Part shown: piece after piece, positions 11,375-24,543 of the stretch | How positions within the stretch are numbered: position 1 is the stretch's first letter | Layout of the letters: each line of letters begins with the position of its first letter | NCBI RefSeq assembly: GCF_024713975.1 | Contig: NC_091097.1 | Location: forward strand, 2,846,361 to 2,910,360 | Origin: Paralichthys olivaceus | Lineage: Eukaryota; Chordata; Actinopteri; Pleuronectiformes; Paralichthyidae | Reading direction: 5' to 3' | Length of the DNA stretch: 64,000 bases | Notes under the pieces: model-generated | Told to the model about the DNA's origin: nothing | Database searches by the model: none | The model's input: the letters and a program-made list of their open reading frames with translations, nothing else | Translations under genes and position numbers: made by a program

Positions 11375-11689
11375 AGTGGTTCGTCATGCAAATCAGGAAC
11401 AATAGCACTGCTGTGATCCAAATGTCCTCATATCTTTATCCACATCACAGCCGTTAAACAGTTTTTCATGCGGGAGAATAGGCTGTTCTTTCCTTCTTTT
11501 TGATTTCCTGTATTAAAATAAGGCTGAAGGAGATGAATGGGAGATATCCCATCAGAGGAGCACACAATCACACACACAATTACATCCATACTGACAGTAG
11601 TGGATGCATGTCATTATAAAAAGCAGTACATTTCAGTCATGTTGGAATAAATACACCTCTAATCCTATAACCTGGGTTTGCTGTGTTTG

Positions 11690-12420
11690 CACCAGGTTTC
11701 TTATTAAGTTTTCTGATGACACTGTCCTCTTATCTGTGCTTCAGGGTTCAGAGTCTGATTAGGATCCTGCATTACCCAAATTTATTAAATGGTACACTGA
11801 ACCTAAAGCTAGCGTCATACACGTCCAGATTGGAGTTGTATAAATTGTATCTTGGAACAGTTTTTGACTTTCAATTTAAGTTTGATATAATCACTGAGTC
11901 TATAGTCAAACGTGGACAACAGAGAATCCATTTGATGAGGAAGCTGAACTCTTTCAATAACTAAATCTTGAGTAACTTGTATTGTTCATTTATCGAAGAT
12001 CTTTTAAAATGTATTTTATTTGTTGTTAAATGGATTAGCCTGTTGTCAAGCTCTGCTCCAAGATGATTGGAGTCAAGCATAGAGACTTATATTCCCTGAG
12101 GGGGAATCAGGTGAAAAAGAAGGCAAGGAATAGTATCAGCCAACCTGATCATGTCTTGTCTCATGAGTACCTCCGAGGAGAACTAACTGGTACTCCAAAT
12201 CCTTCATTCCTTCTGCTATCAGGCTACTAAACTCAGACAGTAGTCATTGTAAATTACATATTTTATGGCTGTGCTTATTGCATGATAACACATGTATCAA
12301 ATGTCTATTTATTACCTAATTGTTCTCTTTTTATTACTATTTATTTTACCTTAAATCTTTATCTTGATCTCCTCCTGTTGACCTGTGCTTTTTGACATGT
12401 ATCATGTCGGACGATGTTTG
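11690..12420 (+). mobile_element. degenerate non-LTR retrotransposon (RT C-terminal part)
   Basis: Broken frames give a chain typical of the end of a fish LINE reverse transcriptase: FSDDTVL near 11715, then LYLGTVFDFQFKFD, IVKRGQQRIHLMRKLNSFN (11905-11960), SKMIGVKHRDL (12057-12090), and a final SFLLLSGY just before a stop at about 12230. Stops and frameshifts interrupt it, so it is a dead copy. The clade (Rex1 or L2-like) is not settled. Confidence 0.65.
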
Positions 12421-15155
12421 TGTGATCGTGAACGCGATGTGAACGTATATTGTCTCTGATATGGAGCTAAATCCCTCATCTGGATTGAGGTTTAAAACTG
12501 ACACATAATGTGGATTTAGCCTAAGATCTAGTGTGGGGGAGGGTTGTCAGGAGGCTGATACTGGGATGGGATTGGCCAATCAGCCCAGCTCCAAAACATG
12601 CACAAGACATGCTCTCATGTGCACGAGGCACACACACACAGTAGGTGAAGTTACTTTATGATTTGACAAGTAAGTATCTTGATGGCATCAACTGTGAGTA
12701 ACTCCTGCAGCTCATGAAGAATCTGGGAAGGATACTTTGTGACTGATAAGATCACATAAGGAAGCGAACATGGGTGTTTGCATTGTCTTTTCCAAAAGTC
12801 TCTGCTTCTCTCCGACCAGACTGCAATGCAACCCTGAGGTTTTCAAAGTGACACAGGGCCAGCATTGTTTCCAAAAGTCTCTGTTTTTAGGGCTTGAGCA
12901 GTTTGGACGTCAGTACTGACCTGGCAATAACATCCGCCTGAGGTGATCTGAGCTCATCATGTACTGAACCAACAGGCTCAATGCATTATTACTCTGCCAT
13001 CTAGTGGTTAATTTGTGCTTAAAGTTTTAGCTTTCCTGCTTACTTTGGCACATCCCATATTTTCACAGTAGCATTTCCAAGATGTTTGAGCTTGACTTGA
13101 TTTAAGTTTGATCCAAAAACATGTCCTCCAGTTCTCCTTTATACCCTCCCCTCCTCTGCTCATCTCTCTCCTCTTGCTCTTGTCGTCTGTCCTCTGCTGC
13201 ATCTTTCATTACAGATGTTTCTCTACATAATTTCTTTTGCTCTGTCTACGTTTTCCTTCATCTTCCTTCCTGTGTCATATTTCTCCATTAGGCAGGATTT
13301 TTAACCACCTCTTGTATCTCCTATTAAAGAAAGTTCTGCATCATTTACCACGGCTGGCTATCAGTCACTGTCATGGACAGCTACAGCCCTCACACACACA
13401 CACACACACACACACACCTCGGCTGTGTCCGAGGAGAGAACGAATGTAGAGATGCAAGTAGAAAAGGTAGAATAAAGAAAAAGCTGAGGCAAGGAGGGAG
13501 GGATGGAACGATCAAGGATGGGGAGTGGGGTGAATAAAAACAGGAAGAAGGACTTAAGAGAAAAAAAGAGAAAGTGGAACCCAGAGAGGCAGTGAGGAAG
13601 GTAGGGTCAGGGGGTTAAGGATGGAGGTGTGGAAATGGGGAAGGACAAAAGGATGGAAGGAGGTATGGGAGGAGTAAAAGAAAAGGTATCATTAGTTCTC
13701 TTTAGCTTCCATTATGAAGATTAAAGTGATGACTGTCTGCTCATTTTAACTCTTTCCACCCTCCCTGTGTTCCAGCTTCAAGATGCTCAACACACCTCAG
13801 GGGGAAAATGTTCTCAGAAAAAATCAAGACTTTCCAACAATCTATTTTCTAAGTCAGTGTAGCTAATCGTACCTTTCATTTTGTGACACATTTCACCATG
13901 AAGCTGACTGTAGGAGTGCCAAGAGAAATGTAAAGATGCTCATTCACCCTGAATGAAAATAATGGTAATTCAGAACTTGCTCCTGGTAGTATTGGTTATA
14001 CTCGAGTCTTAGAGATTCATTCCTACTTATCCTTATTGCTACACCAGCTGCACAGCCCATTGGGAGCTTGGTTAACTTTTCTGTAGTGTGTTGGTTGGGC
14101 CTGCTCTTGTTTAAAAACTATACACTGAGCGTGCAGGCGTTCATCTAAAGCCTTGTTAGGCCTTCTTAGCGCCCAGGATCCCTTCATGTACTGGACCACT
14201 AGAATCAAGGTAGGTATTAAATATGGGTATTGCAAGTGCACAACATGATGTAGGAAATCCATGTGTGATCAATGTGTAGGACCACTAGTTATGTAAGAAA
14301 ATATAATGACAGCCAGTCATGCAATGTGTGACTGCAAAACACACAGCCTGGACAAACTGAACTTATTGGGCAAACACACCATAGTTCATTTTACCTAGAC
14401 TATAAAAAGGTGCTTGATAAACTATTAAGTTACATAGTGACTGCGTCACACAAGTTCGCAGTATGACTTTTGAGTATTTACACTAAGTACTAATTTGAAT
14501 CATATACATTGAGCTGGAGCCGCAGTAAAGAATGAAATAAAGATGAATAGTTTGTCATCAGACATGAGAGACCCTCACATAGCCTACCAGCAGTTAGTAG
14601 TACAGGAATTAGTAATTAAAAGTAACATATAATCATCTATGATTAATCTATAATCATCTAAACATCAAAATAATTCAATCCAATACATTTTTGTTAATAC
14701 TTTCTTCAGAATTGAGTTTCCCTCAATATGTGTATAAATTCCTACATAAATCGCTCTAAGATGAGCATTGATTTATGTATTTATTGAAGCAAAAGCTGTA
14801 AAAAGCTTATAAACATCATTTTGAAAAGTCTAGTTTCACTGCCATGTGAAGGTGACACCCAGCATATAAATACTATCTGCCTCTGTACTTTTATTTGAAT
14901 TTAAACAGTAATTAAACTTTTTTATTTATTTATTTTCTCAAACTGCACACATAAATATATTCTTTAAAAACAATCTTTTCCAGCGTATAATTACCAGTTA
15001 AAGAAAACTGTGAGTGATGGGTCCGGTGTGGAGCACAGATAACACCCACCTCATGTTTCTCCCCTCCAGTGCCATTAATATCAAATTCTGACAATGAAAT
15101 TATATTTAAAGTGTTCCTGCATTTGAAAAAAAAAATATTTTCTTTGAGGAAGGGA

Positions 15156-15157
<2 letters not shown>
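12421..15157. other. intergenic with purine-rich tract
   Basis: No coding exon recognised. An inverted CCAAT palindrome ATTGGCCAAT lies near 12571-12580, a short CA run at 13388-13418, and a purine-rich (GA/GGA) stretch from about 13440 to 13690. Confidence 0.35.
12993..13008 (-). promoter_or_regulatory. CTCF-like site
   Basis: CTGCCATCTAGTGGTT reads AACCACTAGATGGCAG on the minus strand, an ideal match to the CTCF core. This is a motif match only. Confidence 0.4.

Positions 15158-15188
<31 letters not shown>
15158..15188 (+). repeat. (GT)n microsatellite
   Basis: Short GT run. More GT/GA-rich sequence follows to about 15575. Confidence 0.9.
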
Positions 15189-15189
<1 letters not shown>

Positions 15190-16097
15190 TGTGCGTGCAT
15201 GTGTGTGTAAGGGGGTGGGAGGTGGTCAGGGGCTGTTAATGCTGCGAGCCACTGAATGAGACGGCGTGGGGATTCGGTGAGTGCAGATAAAGCCCTCCTC
15301 ATGTATCAGCCTGCTCACCTGTCTGCAGCCAGACCTCTGTAATGGATAGACACGAGCTGCAACCATCACTCATACTCACACTGCCTGCCTCTGTGTGTGT
15401 GAGTCTGTGTGTGAGACAGAGAGAAAGCAGGAGAGTGTGAGTGTGTGTGTATCTTGTGCAGTTTGGTGGTGGTGGGAGTAATTATATGTCTGCATGGGTG
15501 CATGACAGAGAGAGACAGAGACAGAGTGTGTGGCTGTGTATGCATTTATGTATGTGTGTGTGTGTGTGTGTGTCTTTAGTTGTGTAACTTGTGTCTGTCA
15601 CTTTGATTGATACTTCTTACACTGACACCATTTTACTAAAAGAGTCCCTCTCTTTCCATCTTTCACTTTTCCTCATTCTCAGTGTGTGCTTGCCTGCATG
15701 TGTGTGTTCTGATGGGTGAGGGGGGATATGGGAAAGGGTGATTGGTGGGAACTGATGTGACGGACAGGTGGCAGTAGTAAGCAGTGATTCAATGCAGATC
15801 AAATCCATGCTTCCATCTAGTCACATCTCTACTTACATTATCTACATTTACCACCTGATTGGTGAAATTCTGCAAAAAACTGGCAGTTGCATCCTCCTGC
15901 CTTCTGATTTCGCTAATTAGTAGAGTGGCCGAAATAAGTTTTGTGTCTACACAACATGTGACAGACTATCCTTGTTTCAAGCCAGATGCCCACATGTCTT
16001 CCTTTTCAAACAACAGACATGATTGCCATGCTGACCTGACCTCTGCAGGGGTCGAAGGTCAGCTTCCCAGCCTGCTGCTGTTGCCACAGTGCTGAGA

Positions 16098-16100
<3 letters not shown>

Positions 16101-16132
<32 letters not shown>
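16101..16132 (+). repeat. (GT)n microsatellite
   Basis: GT run of about 32 bases. A CA-rich stretch follows at 16245-16290. Confidence 0.9.
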
Positions 16133-16135
<3 letters not shown>

Positions 16136-16885
16136 TGTATATGTTCTCCATTAGTCATAATGTGGAATAGAATTCTGATAATTTAATTAGAGATTAATAC
16201 AATCTAATTATCGGATAGTAGTGGGTCCTGTGTGAAAGTGGGCCCCACACACACACACATACACACACATATACACGCACACACAGACCAACATGTACAC
16301 ATGTGAGGGAGACACATGCAAACAGTGTCCAACAGAGGCTTCCTGTGTCCATGCCTCCAGAAGGTCGATTTGCCTAAGGGCCAAAGGAATGACATCACTT
16401 GGGGGTGTCAAGAGTCGTGACACAGGGGCCAATAGTGCTGTGTGCATGGATCACAGAGAAGGGGACAGGAGAGGGGTTTAGCCTTTGCTCAACAGATATC
16501 AGAATATAAAATTCCAAAAAGTAAAGCGATAATCCCCTCCACCTTTGATGAACGGAAAAGGATACTATGGGTTTGAAATTATAAACGGACAGATCCAGTG
16601 GAAGAACAAAGATCAATGGTAGCATGCTAATACTTTTCTGGGACGTGGACAAAGACTGTGGGAAATCCCTGTCAGACAGATCCTCTAAAAAGTAATGGTG
16701 GGACATGTTCATATTGTTTTCTATTAAAAGTTTTGATTTGAGGTGGGTTATAAAAACACAGTGCTGAATTACAACAATTACAATTAAAAATTTCTATAAA
16801 TTTCAAGTGGTTATATTATATTGATGAAGTAACTGACAATCATACAGAGCATTGTCACCAACTCTGCAGACCTTACGTGCCTGAG

Positions 16886-16985
16886 CTGCGTTTTTTTCAG
16901 GTACTCCGACGTCCCCTCACAGCCCAAAAACATTAGTTGAGGTATATTGGATATTGTAAATTGTTTGAGGTGTAAATGTGAATGA
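16886..16985 (+). repeat. dispersed repeat relic (second copy)
   Basis: GGTACTCCGACGTCCCCTCA, CAGCCCAAAAACATTAG, then GTAAATTGTTTGAGGTGTAA and TGTGAATGAG form the same chain as at 888-975, a motif I recall as common in fish genomes. Confidence 0.45.
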
Positions 16986-17089
16986 GAAAAAGAAAGATAT
17001 ATAATTTAGACTTTATAGGAATAGAACAGAAAGCCTTTTGTCATTGTGTTGTACTACAACAAAATGCATAGTACCACTCCACTGGGTGC

Positions 17090-17440
17090 ATAAGAAACAC
17101 GTTCATAAAAAGAAAAAACACCTTTCATATCACAGTAAGAGTGCATAGATTGCACATGATTATTGCACAGTCTACAGTTTTCTTTTTGTTCCAGTCCTCG
17201 GTGACCTATAGCGCCTTCCTGAGGGCAGCAGTTCAAACAGACAGTGGCCAGGGTGAGGGCAGTCTTTGACAATGTTTTGGGCTCTAGAGAGATAGCTGGC
17301 ATTTGTGATATTTTGTGAGATATGGGGGCAGCCAATGATTTGTCTGTGCTGTGTTAATGATCCTCTGTAGAGTGTTTTTTGTCATCTGCTGAGCAGCCAG
17401 CGTACCGCACTGTGAGGCAGTATGTTAGGATGCTCTGTTA
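17090..17440 (-). mobile_element. decayed LINE fragment
   Basis: The minus strand near 17180-17290 reads SRAQNIVKDCPHPGHCLFEL followed by LPSGRRYRSPRTGTKRKL. This is the FELLPSGRRYR motif found at the end of several fish non-LTR retrotransposon polymerases. Adjacent sequence is broken by stops. Confidence 0.5.
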
Positions 17441-17821
17441 TTGCAGGTTTCTTACAAACCACAGTGTCTGCTGTTGACGCTAGATGTCTCAGAGACCTCA
17501 ACCCAACCTTCAGGTTTTACAATCACAAAATCAGAATAAAATCACATCACTTCCACCTTTGCTGGGGAGATACAGCAGACAGAGACGACACTTTTCTTCT
17601 GAAGACAATGTCATTTTAAAACAATACTGACAGATGATACATTTTTTCAGTGTTTTGTGGGGACATTTTAAAAGGTGAAGATGAGATTGTGTCACTTTCT
17701 GACTTTCTAATTTCAGCGGGCTGTTTGAGGATCAATACTTGGTTTTAAGGTTCAGATCAGAGTCAGAATGCATTATGTCAGTGAGTGTCCTCACAAAGAT
17801 AGTCTCTCCCTCTCTTTTTGT

Positions 17822-17861
<40 letters not shown>

Positions 17862-17862
17862 C
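17822..17862 (+). repeat. (GT)n microsatellite
   Basis: GT run with one TTT interruption. Confidence 0.9.
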
Positions 17863-17925
17863 GCAGTCAGTAGGAGAGGGGTGAAATCCACTGCAGGGAT
17901 ACACAGTGGGCTTTTTCACTAAGAA

Positions 17926-17960
17926 AATAGATATCATTAGCTAGTTGCTTCGCACACACC

Positions 17961-18046
<86 letters not shown>

Positions 18047-18076
18047 CAAATGCACACACAATAGATATCATTAGCT
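17926..18076. repeat. 17-bp direct repeat flanking a (CA)n tract
   Basis: AATAGATATCATTAGCT occurs exactly at 17926-17942 and 18060-18076. Between them lies a CA tract of about 85 bases (17963-18048). Confidence 0.85.
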
Positions 18077-18836
18077 GGCTGTTTAGTATTCATAACCATC
18101 CTTTCTTCCCCTCCTGCGAACACATATCGAGGCAGAAATTATCCAGCAGCACCTGACACTCCATCATGATGTCATAGTGAGATTTGGGTGTGTAGCTGTC
18201 CATCTGTGTGTGTGTGTGTGTGTGTTAGTGTGTGTGTACCAGCAGAGTAGTAGTAGTAGTAGCAGCAGAGAGAAATAAAAGCCCTCCAGCCATTAGCGAC
18301 ATTACACACATTCTGCTTCCTGGAGGGAGAAACATGGAGAGGCAGGGAGAGACAAAGAGGGAGATGGAGACGGACAGGTTGAATAGACCTTCACAGACAA
18401 CAGCAACTACAACACCACGAATATATGATACCCTGCACATTTTATATTTAAAATGAACTATCCAATTAAATATTAAGCAAAACTAATCATGTACAGCCAT
18501 GCTAACGGACCACTGAGGCTGCTTGAGAACAGTGGTGCTTGGAGCTAAACTCTATATGTAATCATTTCTTGAATTAGCATGTCAGTAAACTAAGATTTGC
18601 TAATTATATGTATGTGTTGGGGACCAAGCAGAGAGGTGAAGGACAAAGGTGTAAAAAGGAGTTTCCTTTTTAATAATTTTCTTTATTCAAATACTATCAA
18701 CTAAATCCATCCAATTAAAAAAAATTGAAAATAAACCACAAAAATCAGGGCTGGAACTTAAACAGTTCAACTAAACAATAAGACAACAATATTCTCAACA
18801 TAACTAATAGACCTCCTCTACAAATGACACACAGGG

Positions 18837-18838
<2 letters not shown>

Positions 18839-18874
<36 letters not shown>
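18839..18874. repeat. (TA)n microsatellite
   Basis: Eighteen TA units. Confidence 0.95.
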
Positions 18875-18875
<1 letters not shown>

Positions 18876-18879
18876 GAAC

Positions 18880-21800
18880 AGGTGGATTAGTCCAGGGCAC
18901 ACAGTTGAAACCTATCAAACATACAACATTAATTACCCAAATAAACATACACACATAAACAACCTATCAGAATAAGTAGATACACAAGCGAAAAAAAGAT
19001 TAACTTTAAACAAAGTCAACCCTCCCCCCTCTTCAATCATGCTTTGGCCTCCTCCACTTCCTGTGGGCTGGGCTTAAAAGGCCACTTCCTGCAGGCTTCA
19101 GGCCTTTTGCCAGGGGAGCTTGATGCAAACAAAGGGTAAGTGTTATTGCAAATTAAAGAAAAAGACAGAATATTGACCAAATTGTGCGCACCCAAGAAAA
19201 TAAAGATGCTATGAACAAAGAACTATGTGTAATGTTTTTACTGAAATGAAAGGAAATGTCTTTAAACTTGTTACAATTTAGTCAGTATTGTAACAAGTAT
19301 TGGTTACAATGGCATGGCATTAGTAAAGTGAAGTTGAGGCAACATCAAAGTCGGTAGAATTCATCCTCTGGGGGCCATGAAGGCAAGTACCTTATGTGAG
19401 GCTAAATTTATCAATTCATTCAATTCAACCGTTAGAGACATAGCAGTTATTTCAGTTTGGACTGAAATGGTTGACCAACAGAGGAGCAGCACTGCTTCCC
19501 CACAGAGCCACTCCTCCAGCATAGCTAAACCCCCTGGCAGACACTTCATCTTTATTAAACTGCACAAGTTCTTCATCTCTGTTGTCTATGCCGGCATAAT
19601 GAGAAGCTTAATGAGAAGAGCATGTAGCGTCCAATAACAAATTACCTACAGAGCACACACCAGTATATGAGCCAGCAAACTAAGGAAATGTGATGATCTC
19701 CCAGTCACCCGGAGACAACATATTTTTGTTTAATCTGTTTTCTTTATTTAACCACAATTAAAGCACTTAAACAACCAAAGTGCTTATTTTACTTAAAATG
19801 ATGTTGATATTGTGTTGTGTTCTGATAGAATCAAATCTAACACGTCAGTGCCAATTTGCTTTTGGTAGGGTGGCACTCAGTAAAGGATGCTGGGATCAGG
19901 ATGTTGGGGGTTGCTTGATTTTAACTCAAGAACAGTTTGTTTATCTTCTTAGACAAGCAGGGCCGTGCAGAGAACTTTAAAGGCCCATGTGCTCAAAGAA
20001 GAGATATGGTATGTTACAAAACATGTGGAACAAGATTTAAAAAAACTCTATGCTGACATAATTTTCAGCATGAGCTGTTGAGTTATTGCAAGTCATAGTC
20101 AGATAGAATGAATGTGGAATCTTATAACAAACGGCTCATGCTAATAGAATTCCCCCAGAACAGAACTAATCCTGAAATCGGCAAAGCCATTTTATTTATA
20201 GCTAAACTATCATTAACTGTTAAATGTTCATCTTGATAAAGGCCATGTATACATACATATACACATGTGTGTGTGTGTGTGTGTATGTGTTTTTAGCAAA
20301 GCTTTGATTTTTAGAGCTTCTCAGTGTGACCCCATTTTGAACTATTGAGCAGTTCTGCATTGACGTCTTCTCCCAATCAATGATCTTCTCTTCCATATCC
20401 TCCAGGGGGGGAAGGAGAAATTGACAAGTGAGAGGAGAAAAAGTGACATAAATGTATTAGCAATGATATTTCCAATCAGACTGAGGGAAGAGGAGAGGCT
20501 GAGTCATAGTTTGTTGGTTCTCACTCCAGGCTCGAAGGGAAAGGAGTCTTTACATGTTAGACACAACTAATAAGCAGCTTAACATCAAATGAATATTATC
20601 ACCACAAAGTCCTCCATCTTGTCAATGCCTTCCACATTGACCCATCTGAGTGCTTGGCAAACTGGATGGAGAGAGATTGTGTTCATGAAAGAAAACCAAA
20701 CTTAATGGCTTCAGTTTATAGCATGTACAAGATACCATATGTTAACTGGTCTGACTGAAGTCATGGACCACATGACCAATGCTGTTTGTGTGGTGAGGTC
20801 AGTCTCCACTAATGATTTACTGAATCAAAGATATTTATATATATCGGTGATAGATGTGAAGACAGGGAAAAATTAAACATCAATAGGTAAAGAACCAACT
20901 GTCTTAGTATACAGCATCAATGTGTAAGAAAAAGAGTGAATCATAGAGGTAAAAAAGAAAGATAGTAATATTGACACTTTGATGAACTATTGATGTCTCA
21001 CCAGACAAATGGTATAGCAGTACTCGTAACTGCATTAGCATTTTACTCTCTTGTCATTGCTAATAGGACTGGATTGATGCTATGTGAGCAGATATTGATG
21101 CACAGAACCCACAGTGGTGTTGTTTTAATTACACTAGTGCCTTGCCCATCAGCCTGGTGCACGATCTTTGATGATGTCACTGATGACAAAATAGTCTTTT
21201 CTCAAGAACTACTCATTCTAAAGATTTCACACTTCAGCCTGAAATCAAAGAGATGAGCAGTTAACCAGAAAAAAAAAATGGGACTACACTGCTGCAGTTT
21301 TCTGTTCACAAAGGCAGCATTTCTTCTGCGTGTCTGTGAGGTTTCTGATATGGTCACTGTATTTCCTCCAATTACTCACGGCTATATACGTAACTAAATG
21401 TCAGGATGCAATGGTATGAAGCAGGGCCTCTTCCAGCCCTGAATTAACAATAAAAACCTAAAAACAAATGGATCAGTCAACAGAATTGCAAGAGTGCTTT
21501 TACTCTGAAATGGGTACAGGAAGTGTTGCAAATATTTATGTTGTGACATATTCAACAGATTTAGAGCATTTAAACTGTGAGAGATCACTTTCACTGTCTA
21601 TCCTGCTTTGAAACGTGTGCGGTATGTGGAGAAAATAGGCGGGACCTCAATTCTCTAGAAGAGCGGATGCTTGCGCAGGCAGTCTGGATGCTCTAATCTG
21701 ATAATATGGACACCGAAATGAAAAGCAAGTCCTTGTGCGGCTCACGCAGCCAGTGCGGCCCAGGCATAATGCTTTCACTCAAAAAGTCCCCGCTTGAGCA

Positions 21801-22850
21801 AAATACATAAACACCAAGGGTGTGAAATTATTTGTCAAAACTATGGCATTCATGGTTTAGGAATTTTAAGACTTTGAAAATCAGAAAATAGAACAAAAGC
21901 AGAGGAATCTGAGAATAGCCATTTCACACAGGACTACAGAAGTGGCATAACAGTGAGGAGGAGAGCCAAAGCTGGAGCACAGGAAGTCTGAAAGCAAGCA
22001 CACAGTTTGAGCACAAGCACAGCAAATTTAAGCAGAAGCCGGTTGTATTTGCATGCGAGCGCAGGGTTTTGAGTAAAAGCATCACAAAATCTGAATTTAA
22101 GAGTTAGAGATCTCATATTTTCCTCAAATGACTTTACAATATGCAACATACGACACATTCTTTCTATAGAATTTCATTGGATTAAGATGTTGAATTCCTA
22201 TAAAGTGTGCCACAAGTTACTGTGGACAATTTTTGCTCGTGTGTACAACCACAAAAACGCTTCAGATTCGATACTACTATAGTGCATACTACTAAAGTTT
22301 GTGCGAGTACTGTGTAGTATTCCAACCCCTTAAATGAAGACTTTTGGAAACGTTGCTGATGCCGTGTGAGTTTTTTGGAGTATGTGTTGCAGTCAACCAC
22401 AGGTTTGGCATGTTTTGAGAGAAAGGTGAAATTCCTAGCTGTCTTCAAATACATTTTACAAACTAACAGGCTAGTTGACAAATGTACAAATGTACAAATG
22501 TACCTGTATATCTCTGTATCTCTTCATTCATCTTTCTAGCAAGTGAGCACTTACTTGTTACTAAAATGTCTCATCAGATTGGAAATAGTGTCTATAAAAG
22601 GAAATTTCACTGAAGCGAGTTGAAAAGTGGAGAGTAAAATGTATCTCTCTTCCTTCATTCACCTCTGTATCCATTCATCCATCTCTCTCTATCTCTCCCT
22701 CTGTTCGTCTGTTCGGAGCTGAAGAAGATGGAACAGACGTGACCAGCAAGTTAAACAGAAAGTAAAAGAGGAAAAACACGTTAGGAGGAAAGAAGAGAGA
22801 GCTGCAGGGGCGACATGGGGCTTTTTGTTTCTCCTGCCCTGGTGAGATTG
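18880..22850. other. intergenic, no gene seen
   Basis: No exon of a known family recognised. There is a TTAAAAGG TATA-like motif near 19073 followed by a good splice-donor-like GGGTAAGT near 19134, but no coding sequence goes with it. Three tandem ACAAATGT units lie at about 22480-22502. Confidence 0.35.

Positions 22851-22852
<2 letters not shown>

Positions 22853-22885
<33 letters not shown>
22853..22885. repeat. (CA)n microsatellite
   Basis: CA run of about 33 bases. Confidence 0.9.
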
Positions 22886-22888
<3 letters not shown>

Positions 22889-23219
22889 CTAATATACATA
22901 CATCGCATACATATTCCTTCATGACCACACACCATTTGTCCACACACATATGCACACACACTCAGCATAGAGTTGGCACAGCTGCAGCACTGGGTGGGGG
23001 TGCTGATGAGTGCAGGGTCTGACACTGTACTGCCTAAGGGTAAAGACTCTGGTGCTGTGCGTGCATGTGTGTGTATTGTCTCTGTGCATGTTTGTAATTC
23101 GTAACACAGTATTGTGAGTGTGAAAGTCTTTGTGTATATGTGGGTCTTGACCCCCATCAGTCCGACTCAGAACTCACTTAACAGCACATAGGGGGTCTCT
23201 ACAACACAAGCTCCAGGGG

Positions 23220-23232
23220 TGTGTGTGTGTGT

Positions 23233-23293
<61 letters not shown>

Positions 23294-23294
23294 T

Positions 23295-23335
<41 letters not shown>

Positions 23336-23390
23336 TACGTGTGTACGTGTGTGTACTTGTGTGTGTACGCACGCGTGTGTGTGTGTGTGT
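23220..23390. repeat. compound (GT)n microsatellite with ACGT/TACG interruptions
   Basis: About 170 bases of GT broken by ACGT and GTACGTACGT units at 23232, 23290 and 23333 onward, then ACGCACGCGT. Cys-Val and His-Thr open frames on both strands are products of the repeat. Confidence 0.95.
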
Positions 23391-23529
23391 GAGAGATTTG
23401 GGGGGTTGGTGAGCAAGAGATGAAGTGATGCCCGTCGCAGTCCTTTTGTGATACTGTGCTGAACAAGACGACAGACTCAAACACACAAACATGTGCACAC
23501 ACACCTCACTGTCATTCTGCTTTAGTCTT

Positions 23530-24320
23530 TCTTTTAAAATTCAAGGATTCAGTGTCAGTAAATTAAAACCATATCATGATGATTTGATTCCGAACTGACC
23601 GATTACTGCCACTTGCAAGTTGACAAGGTTGCACAAATTCTTTCCTTTTCTTCACTACGCAAATTTACATTTCAAAATTGAGTTCATGCTTTTGCTATTG
23701 CCATTTGTGCACACGTAGGCCTATGTTTGACATATACATACACATGAAATACAGTTACCTGTGGATTATTTGTATTCTTTGACCTGTTCCTCACAGGTTG
23801 AGGACAAGCCTTTGTTCATTGGAGGAGGTCTTGATAGTCCAGTACCTCTGGCTCTGTGGTTCGGGGGTGAAGAGGTGGTTAGCATCGCTAAAGACCTTGT
23901 TTGCACACCAGGCTTGAATTAGTTTTCATTTTTTTAGACACTGCCTTGCTGTTTTGCACGATGCTGTCTGCTGTTGGTCACGTGGGATTTTTCCAGGAGA
24001 GGTCTTCTGTGATCTACCCTTCCAGAAGCCTTGTGTTCTGACCCCACAAGCTTTCTGTTGTCCATGATAACCTTGTTTGTTATCCCGATTCTTATGTCAA
24101 GCTTGTTTGTCTTACACGTGCAGGTCCACCTCTTCTCTGTGCACTGTTTCATCATCGATGCTGATAAGGCTCACCATCAGCAAATTTAAGGGCTCATATG
24201 CTTCTGGACTGGTCTGGAGAGTTTTTATATGTGTTCTCTGTATGTCAGAATTAGCATGCTTGTGTTCAAGTTTGGATCAATACAAAAATCACACCTGTTT
24301 CCGTTTATACCAACAAAACA
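23530..24320. other. intergenic, no gene seen
   Basis: No recognisable exon or repeat. A 128-codon open frame starting at 24077 runs into a SINE relic and is not considered coding. Confidence 0.35.
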
Positions 24321-24327
24321 CTAAGAC

Positions 24328-24543
24328 ACTGGCAGCAGTGGCAGCAGTGGCTCAAGAGGTACAGATGGTCAGTGGCTCTTTCTCTCGGCTCCTCTGGGCT
24401 GGATTCCTAAGTGTCCTTTGGCAAGATACTAAACCCTGTTCTGCTTTCCTTTGGGATCAATAAAGTGTCTATCGATCGATCTGGTTCTGCAAAACGCTGT
24501 GAGTGGAAAAGATCTATATAAATATCCATTTAACATTTAAAAT
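24328..24543 (+). mobile_element. diverged SINE
   Basis: GCAGTGGCTCAAGAGGTACA (A-box-like), GTGTCCTTTGGCAAGATACT, then a tail with AAAACGCTGTGAGTGGAAAA and ATATAAATATCCATTTAAC. The order matches the SINE at 3716-3975. It is broken by a short TCGA repeat near 24472. Confidence 0.55.

Noticed and set aside
19060..19145. First exon with TATA-like TTAAAAGG and donor GGGTAAGT
   Set aside because: There is no coding sequence, CCAAT box or recognisable downstream exon. Evidence is too thin to list as a gene.
23167..23504. Open frames of Cys-Val or His-Thr repeats (also at other GT/CA tracts)
   Set aside because: Dinucleotide repeats have no stop codons in most frames. These are not genes.
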